Assembly: GCA_008360975.2 (NCBI GenBank) | Contig: CM039184.1 | Span: forward strand, 68,737,056-68,801,055 | DNA from: Lichenostomus cassidix | Lineage: Eukaryota; Chordata; Aves; Passeriformes; Meliphagidae | DNA: 64,000 bases | Reading direction: 5' to 3' | In this document: positions 61,101 through 64,000 of the stretch, in pieces | How positions within the stretch are numbered: the first letter of the stretch is position 1 | Layout: each line of letters starts with the position of its first letter | The notes under the pieces: model-generated | The model's database searches: none | Seen by the model: only the letters and a program-made list of their open reading frames with translations | What the model was told of the DNA's origin: nothing | Translations under genes and position numbers: made by a program

Positions 61101-62921
61101 TGTATTTATTTCCTTCTTCTCTGCAGCCTGCTGTAGAATACAGAAGTCTTCTGGATAAACTTCACAGGCTGGAGCAGGACTGCCTGAAGAGGTTCCTTTT
61201 TGTAAAGCAGGAGGAATATTTTGCAAAGGCTTATAGAGAGCTAGCTGTTACCCAAAGAAAGGAGCTCCATACTATCTTTTTTACACAGATAACAAATGTC
61301 ACTTTAAAGGGAGAACTGAAGTTGGAAGCAGCTAAAACATTAGTGGAAGGTTACTCTAAAATACAGGTAATAGGATATCTCCTTTCCTAACCTAAAGACA
61401 GAATACAGATCTGCACTGACTTTTGAAAAATGTTTCGGGATAAATGTTACCACTTCCATAACTAACTTTCTTAGAAAGTATTTTAAAAAATATAATGCCT
61501 TTATTATGCACATCTAGACATCTACACAACTGTATTTTGAGACATATGCACATGTTCAAAACCCCCAACAGAGCATCAAGTGCTCTGACATACTTCAGAA
61601 GATGTACTAAGCTCCCTAGTCCAAATATGCAGATTATTGAAATTGTGGTATGTCTGAAGTACTATGATTTTGAATTTAGAGGGGTTGAGTGTCTCTAGGT
61701 TATATCATCCAGGGCTGCTGATGAAGAGTGTGTTCAGGACTTTAGTTTTGTCTTCAGTTACATTTTAAACCTCTTGCAACAGAATAGCTTGAGTTGTTTC
61801 CTCCTGGGGAGTTTTTTGTTTGTTTTTTCGTCCCTTTGTGTTGAAAGTTAGTGCTCTAGATTATAAAAATTCTGGCAATTGTTCTTCTGGCCGCTTCTTG
61901 AGGAAGAGTATGATTGTTGAGGACCTTCAGGTGGAGGGTAAAAAGCAACATCTGTAAAATAGGTGTCAGAACATGTGAGACCCACTCCTAAAACCTGATG
62001 CACAACCTCATATAGAGAATCTACACATGGTCTACTGTCAGAGCAAGCACTTGTACAAGATAGTTGAGCAGCCAGGTCAAAGAGGTAGAGCAACTGAAAA
62101 ATGTTTTGACTATGTTTTGGCTGCTCAGACATGAGACATGTAACGATCAGACCTTGTCTTGGCTCTTTGCTAGCAGAATGTCTGCTGTAGAGCACTGTGT
62201 GCCTAACTCTGGTCTCTGCCAGACCCATCTGTAGGTATCTAAATCCTTCCTGTTCCCCACTGTTGGAAGGAGGAACTTCTAAGCCAGCCTGTGTGCAGGG
62301 GGTTGGCTTTCCCTATGATGTACTCAACATACATGGAAGAGTTAGCTTTGAAGTCAATTTAGACACCTTTGAAAATATGATGCTTTGCTTATGCAATCAT
62401 AAAGTACATCGTAAAGAACAGTTCTGCTTACACTGGTAGAGTTGCATGTGTGTCTAATTGGGAATACCTGATCAAATTACCTGTTCACTGTTCAGGAAAG
62501 TACACACAGTATTGAGGTAATCAGGCCAAAAGCTTAGCACATTAGTTATTTTGTTTTGTTAAAATAACCATATCGTTTGATGTGATCATTAAAGTTAAGT
62601 TGATATAAGTTTATTGTTTTACACTTGTAAGAATTTTTTTAACTTCACCCTGTTAATGAACAAATCTGGTCTGATACTCACAGGTGTTAGCTGAAATTAG
62701 CATTACATCTAATTAAATGTATTTGTTCATATTCTTCTCCTGTAGGGTGACATTGAAGAGCTAATGGATTTTTTGCAATCTAGCAAGAAATATCACCTGA
62801 GTAGAAGATTTTCTTACAGAGAGTGTCTTATAAGTAAGATACAGTCAAGGGATTCTCATGTCTCTGCTCTTATAAATGCAGCAGCAGCCCAGATATCAAG
62901 TCTGATTAATAAGATGGAAAG
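25062..62921 (+). CDS. EVC2: EVC2 (limbin), spliced coding region, 5' half (12 exons, partial)
   Basis: EVC2 is a type I membrane protein that binds EVC and holds the complex in the EvC zone of the primary cilium, where it helps Smoothened activate GLI factors (family knowledge). Exons: 25062-25160, 28489-28543 (probable), 35882-36042, 36607-36672, 39346-39532, 41184-41293, 42385-42447, 47450-47584, 49071-49222, 58133-58457, 61127-61366 and 62746-62921. Together they give 589 complete codons plus two bases. The order is a signal peptide (residues 1-20), an ectodomain with five N-glycosylation sequons (residues 144-227), one transmembrane helix (about 254-277), then cytoplasmic coiled coil. 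Human EVC2 is about 1300 residues, so the C-terminal half, including the conserved tail lost in Weyers-type disease, lies beyond the right edge. The ectodomain is about 40 residues shorter at its N-terminus than in human. Confidence 0.95.
25385..25840 (+). mobile_element. CR1 LINE 3' fragment next to the CpG island
   Basis: The sequence matches the CR1 3' region: ORF2 end with RLRELGLFRED, the block around CAGTGGTACCCAGTGACA, and the untranslated part with GGTTGGACTGGATGATCTCC. It begins about 225 bp after the EVC2 exon 1 donor, in sense orientation, and is diverged with broken reading frame. Confidence 0.88.
26127..26197. repeat. A/C-rich low-complexity tract
   Basis: Runs of A alternate with CCCC and CCCCC blocks; similar in composition to the tracts at 53667 and 56213. 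EVC2 intron 1. Confidence 0.65.
27028..27092 (+). mobile_element. CR1 3' tail, very short, followed by an (AAT)n run
   Basis: GGGACTCAATAATGTGTGTG, CCCTTCCAGCTCAGAAGGGA and GATTCTGTG resemble the CR1 3' end. An AAT microsatellite follows (27094-27110). EVC2 intron 1. Confidence 0.6.
28489..28543 (+). CDS. EVC2: EVC2 exon 2 (probable 55-base exon)
   Basis: Exon 1 ends in phase 0 but the next sure exon (35882) needs one carried base, so a coding exon of length 3n+1 is required. This segment has a good pyrimidine tract and acceptor (CTCTTCTAG|GTTTTT), a donor CAG|GTATGC, a length of 55 bases and no stop in the required frame. It encodes VFDGDLWLQNEMGCLGMA. A weak alignment with human DLPCMIWPKVECCHFKTAV (DL start, cysteine, then AV at the junction) supports it. 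The alternative is an exon I overlooked elsewhere in 25161-35881. Confidence 0.6.
29830..30362 (+). mobile_element. CR1 LINE 3' fragment
   Basis: The frame reads IEVLEYVQRKAIKVVKGLEN and GLINPERRSLRGDLITLYSY, typical of CR1 ORF2 C-terminus. The 3' end TTTTCCAACCTCAATGATTC with a doubled GATTCTG repeat is the CR1 tail. It lies sense in EVC2 intron 2. Confidence 0.9.
33402..33479. repeat. Imperfect inverted repeat with a nested perfect palindrome
   Basis: GTCATCA at the left pairs with TGATGAC at the right, with further pairing of CAGT/ACTG and GGCTG/CAGCC. The loop contains TTAACATAATGTTAA (33428-33442), a 7-bp stem with one base between. EVC2 intron 2. Confidence 0.6.
34305..34366. repeat. 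Short tandem repeat, three decayed copies
   Basis: The unit GTCTTGAAATA(T)GCCA occurs three times with small changes. EVC2 intron 2. Confidence 0.6.
35882..36042 (+). CDS. EVC2: EVC2 exon 3
   Basis: This exon has 161 bases, entering in phase 1 and leaving in phase 0 at CTTCTG|GTCAGT. It encodes SHSLFALIPSWTKKVLFKRE, nearly identical to human AHSLFAFIPSWPKKNLFKRE. The acceptor is a tandem CAGCAG, so splicing may begin at 35882 or 35885, adding or removing one alanine codon. It is part of the extracellular region. Confidence 0.95.
36043..36606 (+). other. EVC2: EVC2 intron 3
   Basis: Short intron of 564 bp; nothing recognised. Confidence 0.9.
36607..36672 (+). CDS. EVC2: EVC2 exon 4
   Basis: This exon holds 22 codons, phase 0 at both ends. 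The acceptor is TCCATAG|CCTGAA and the donor is GGTATG|GTAAGT. It encodes SSEFGITLQKCGM, aligned with human TSENGVIFQKCAL. The cysteine in the QKC motif is kept. Confidence 0.92.
36673..39345 (+). other. EVC2: EVC2 intron 4
   Basis: Plain intron; nothing recognised. Confidence 0.88.
39346..39532 (+). CDS. EVC2: EVC2 exon 5 (glycosylated ectodomain)
   Basis: This exon has 187 bases, entering in phase 0 and leaving in phase 1. The acceptor is TTTTCAG|GTGGAT and the donor is CAAG|GTAACA. The peptide aligns well with human (ILLDNITGLHVQKTSGNKT against LLLDSIAGLTIWDSVGNRT). Four N-glycosylation sequons are visible: N144-N-T, N153-I-T, N162-I-T and N174-K-T. Alternating hydrophobic residues suggest a beta-rich fold. 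Confidence 0.96.
39533..41183 (+). other. EVC2: EVC2 intron 5
   Basis: Plain intron; nothing recognised. Confidence 0.88.
41184..41293 (+). CDS. EVC2: EVC2 exon 6
   Basis: This exon has 110 bases, entering in phase 1 and leaving in phase 0. The acceptor is TTAATAG|GTGGAG and the donor is TCACAG|GTATTT. It encodes GEHFAINYSALLDAEEMW and LTLPAKLTFRSSSQ, aligned with human GDAFAVSYAATLQAGDLG and LKLPAQLTFQSSSR. Extracellular. Confidence 0.95.
41294..42384 (+). other. EVC2: EVC2 intron 6
   Basis: Plain intron; nothing recognised. Confidence 0.88.
42385..42447 (+). CDS. EVC2: EVC2 exon 7
   Basis: This exon holds 21 codons, phase 0 at both ends. The acceptor is CTCTCAG|AATAAA and the donor is ACCAAG|GTAAAT. 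It encodes NKTHLVSLTASFTITEEEKT, opening with a fifth sequon (N227-K-T), and aligns with human NRTQLKVLFSITAEENVT. Confidence 0.93.
42448..47449 (+). other. EVC2: EVC2 intron 7
   Basis: Contains the CR1 fragment at 45205-46039; otherwise plain intron. Confidence 0.88.
45205..46039 (+). mobile_element. CR1 LINE 3' fragment
   Basis: The opening GTCTAACAAGGCCAAGTG, the block with VWSYLKSCVQFWTPHCRKDI and VEQVQRRAVDLVKDLE, and the tail TTTCCAACCTAAATGATTAT then GATTCTGTAT are all CR1. It has internal frameshifts and lies sense in EVC2 intron 7. Confidence 0.9.
47450..47584 (+). CDS. EVC2: EVC2 exon 8 (transmembrane segment)
   Basis: This exon holds 45 codons, phase 0 at both ends. The acceptor is ATTTCAG|ATCTTA and the donor is AACCAG|GTGAGT. 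It encodes the membrane helix at about residues 254-277, with the core AAGFFIAFFVSLVLTSAVFF almost identical to human AAGFFIAFLLSLVLTWAALF. A basic stop-transfer region follows, so the rest of the protein faces the cytoplasm. Confidence 0.97.
47585..49070 (+). other. EVC2: EVC2 intron 8
   Basis: Ends in the long pyrimidine tract at 49032-49068; otherwise nothing recognised. Confidence 0.88.
49032..49068 (+). repeat. Pyrimidine tract (CT)n(T)n at the EVC2 exon 9 acceptor
   Basis: Thirty-seven pyrimidines in a row run directly into the AG of the acceptor. This is a splice signal that is also a microsatellite, so its length may vary between individuals. Confidence 0.85.
49071..49222 (+). CDS. 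EVC2: EVC2 exon 9
   Basis: This exon has 152 bases, entering in phase 0 and leaving in phase 2 at GAAGA|GTAAGA. It encodes MNDQIINILSFEEPGNMLQA, aligned with human LNDQMIDILSSEDPGSMLQA. The acceptor sits after a 37-base uninterrupted pyrimidine tract (49032-49068). Confidence 0.96.
51729..51905 (-). mobile_element. CR1 LINE 3' fragment, antisense
   Basis: It starts AATCACAGAATCATAAAATG, the reverse complement of the CR1 tail, followed by GGAGGGACCTTAGAATTCAT and the CCAGCCTGGCTTTGAACACC block. It is about 175 bp and is the only clear CR1 in this orientation in EVC2 (intron 9). Confidence 0.88.
53667..53743. repeat. A/C-rich low-complexity tract
   Basis: Mostly A and C with only a few T and G; resembles the larger tract at 56213. 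EVC2 intron 9. Confidence 0.7.
54712..54743. repeat. Perfect 12-bp inverted repeat, 8-base loop
   Basis: The left arm ATTAACCAGATT and right arm AATCTGGTTAAT pair fully. EVC2 intron 9; no tract of T or other context suggests a specific role. Confidence 0.75.
56213..56361. repeat. 149-bp uninterrupted A/C tract with a G-quadruplex motif on the minus strand
   Basis: Every base from 56213 to 56361 on the plus strand is A or C. It starts as (CA)n and then loses regular period. At 56279-56300 the minus strand has G runs of 4, 3 and 7 with loops of 1 and 7, which fit a quadruplex pattern if the 7-G run counts as two. EVC2 intron 9. Confidence 0.9.
58133..58457 (+). CDS. EVC2: EVC2 exon 10 (coiled coil)
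   Basis: This exon has 325 bases, entering in phase 2 and leaving in phase 0. The acceptor is TGTGCAG|CTTGGA and the donor is GAAAAG|GTAAAT. It contains SLTRADADLEAYRMQICKEV and EIHEEYERKMVALTAECSLE, closely matching human EVC2. Heptad-like spacing of hydrophobic residues indicates the first cytoplasmic coiled coil. It is the largest exon in the window. Confidence 0.97.
58458..61126 (+). other. EVC2: EVC2 intron 10
   Basis: Plain intron with a short (AAAT)n run near 59031; nothing else recognised. Confidence 0.88.
61127..61366 (+). CDS. EVC2: EVC2 exon 11
   Basis: This exon holds 80 codons, phase 0 at both ends. The acceptor is TCTGCAG|CCTGCT and the donor is ATACAG|GTAATA. It contains EEYFAKAYRELAVTQRKELH and IFFTQITNVTLKGELKLEAA, very close to human EVC2. 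Part of it resembles EVC exon 9. Confidence 0.97.
61367..62745 (+). other. EVC2: EVC2 intron 11
   Basis: Plain intron; nothing recognised. Confidence 0.88.
62746..62921 (+). CDS. EVC2: EVC2 exon 12 (last one in the window)
   Basis: This exon holds 58 codons plus two bases (phase 2 out). The acceptor is CCTGTAG|GGTGAC and the donor is GAAAG|GTAAAT. It encodes EELMDFLQSSKKYHLSRRF, aligned with human EELMDFFQASKRYHLSKRF, and ends AAQISSLINKMER. The next exon lies beyond 64000. Confidence 0.96.
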
Positions 62922-64000
62922 GTAAATATCTCAATTGTTTCCTTGTCAGCCATTTGATTATGTTATCTCACAGACAACAGAATACTCTTCAAAAGTCTTT
63001 TTTCTGTGTAACCTAGCAGGAGAGTTGCATAAAAGTGTTATCTTTTAGTTAATTCTAAGGAAATATTTTGTAACTGATTGATTTTGTTAGTTAAATCCCA
63101 GCAGGTGCTAAGGTGAGGTTTTGTTGTCTGTGTCCACTTTGTACAGCACAGAGATGAATTGCTGGTAACATTTGTAGTACCTGTTTTTAGTTCTGACTTC
63201 AGTGGGAGCCAGACTCATGTAAGATTCTCAATGTCTTTATACATCCATTAGTTGTGTAAATAGTCATCAATCATGTGAAAACTCACACCAGAGTCCATTG
63301 CAACATGTACCAGTTAAGACCATTTGTCTATGTTCTTTATGCACAAATATCTGGATTTAACAGAAAAGAACAATTTTGATTCACTTGTGATTGAGTGTGT
63401 CTGAGGAGCTGGATGTACAGTTTCTCTTTTCAAGCTGAAAATCATCAATATTTTCTAAAGAAAGCAGATTGTTTATAAATAATGTAACTGGAGGATCTTG
63501 ACTAGCAGAGAATACACCTGTTGCAGGGAATTTAAAATGTAAAGTTACAAGTAGACCTGGAAATGGACTGTTGTAATACACTCATTTAATTTATTTGGGA
63601 TCTCATACCTGACCCACTGATAGAGTACTCTGTGATAGGATACTGAGAATCGAGGTGGAGAGGTAGAAATGGTGACTTAGCAGACACAGAGATGTAGTTA
63701 TTTAAAATTGTGTGACAATGAGTAGCACATCGTGCTGCTACCCAGAGAACTGTGTTAATTTGGCATTTGGAGAGATTAGTGAGGAGCCTGCCAAGGCAGC
63801 AAAATATGTCAGTGTACAGGAAAACAGCCTAGCACTGCTGCTGTTGGTCCTGTGCATGCAGCTGTATTTGTATATTTGAGATACCTGTATTGATGTCACT
63901 TGCTGACAATATGTGAAATGTGTGTTAAGAGTGCAAGATGAACATTGGTCTTTATGGTGTGTTTTTTCTTTCATAATGTTAACTTAATTTAAAAATAGTT
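62922..64000 (+). other. EVC2: EVC2 intron 12 (partial)
   Basis: Plain sequence to the window edge; no further exon seen. Confidence 0.85.

Noticed and set aside
1..64000. Searched for tRNA, rRNA, CRISPR arrays, prokaryotic operons and intact retroviral genes
   Set aside because: None recognised by eye; the window is plain vertebrate intron and exon sequence apart from the elements listed.

Overview
This is a vertebrate nuclear genome window, most probably from a bird. Long AT-rich introns surround short conserved exons, and several interspersed repeats are CR1 LINEs with the typical avian 3' tail (variants of ATTCTGTG). There are no operons, no prokaryotic genes, and no RNA genes that I can recognise.

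Two genes fill the window, arranged head to head. On the minus strand, from 24857 down to the left edge, lies the 5' half of EVC (Ellis-van Creveld protein 1). I can place 11 coding exons (515 codons), all with GT/AG borders and matching reading phase. On the plus strand, from 25062 to the right edge, lies the 5' half of EVC2 (limbin). I can place 12 coding exons (589 complete codons). One of these, a 55-base exon 2, was found by reading-phase logic and is less certain. The 3' halves of both genes lie outside the window, and neither stop codon is present.

The two start codons are only 204 bp apart, inside a GC-rich, CpG-rich, TATA-less block (about 24500-25390) that acts as a shared bidirectional promoter. 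EVC begins with a membrane anchor. EVC2 begins with a signal peptide, followed by an N-glycosylated ectodomain and one transmembrane helix. From family knowledge, the two proteins form one complex at the base of the primary cilium that relays Hedgehog signals downstream of Smoothened, which fits a shared promoter.

The rest is intron. It holds several CR1 fragments, a 263-bp solo LTR with a perfect 6-bp target-site duplication in EVC intron 2, an AT-rich microsatellite, and a striking 149-bp pure A/C tract with a G-quadruplex motif on the opposite strand. I see no sign of an undescribed system. The most useful points are the very compact divergent promoter, the inferred EVC2 exon 2 with a tandem (NAGNAG) acceptor after it, and the likely common origin of the two genes.
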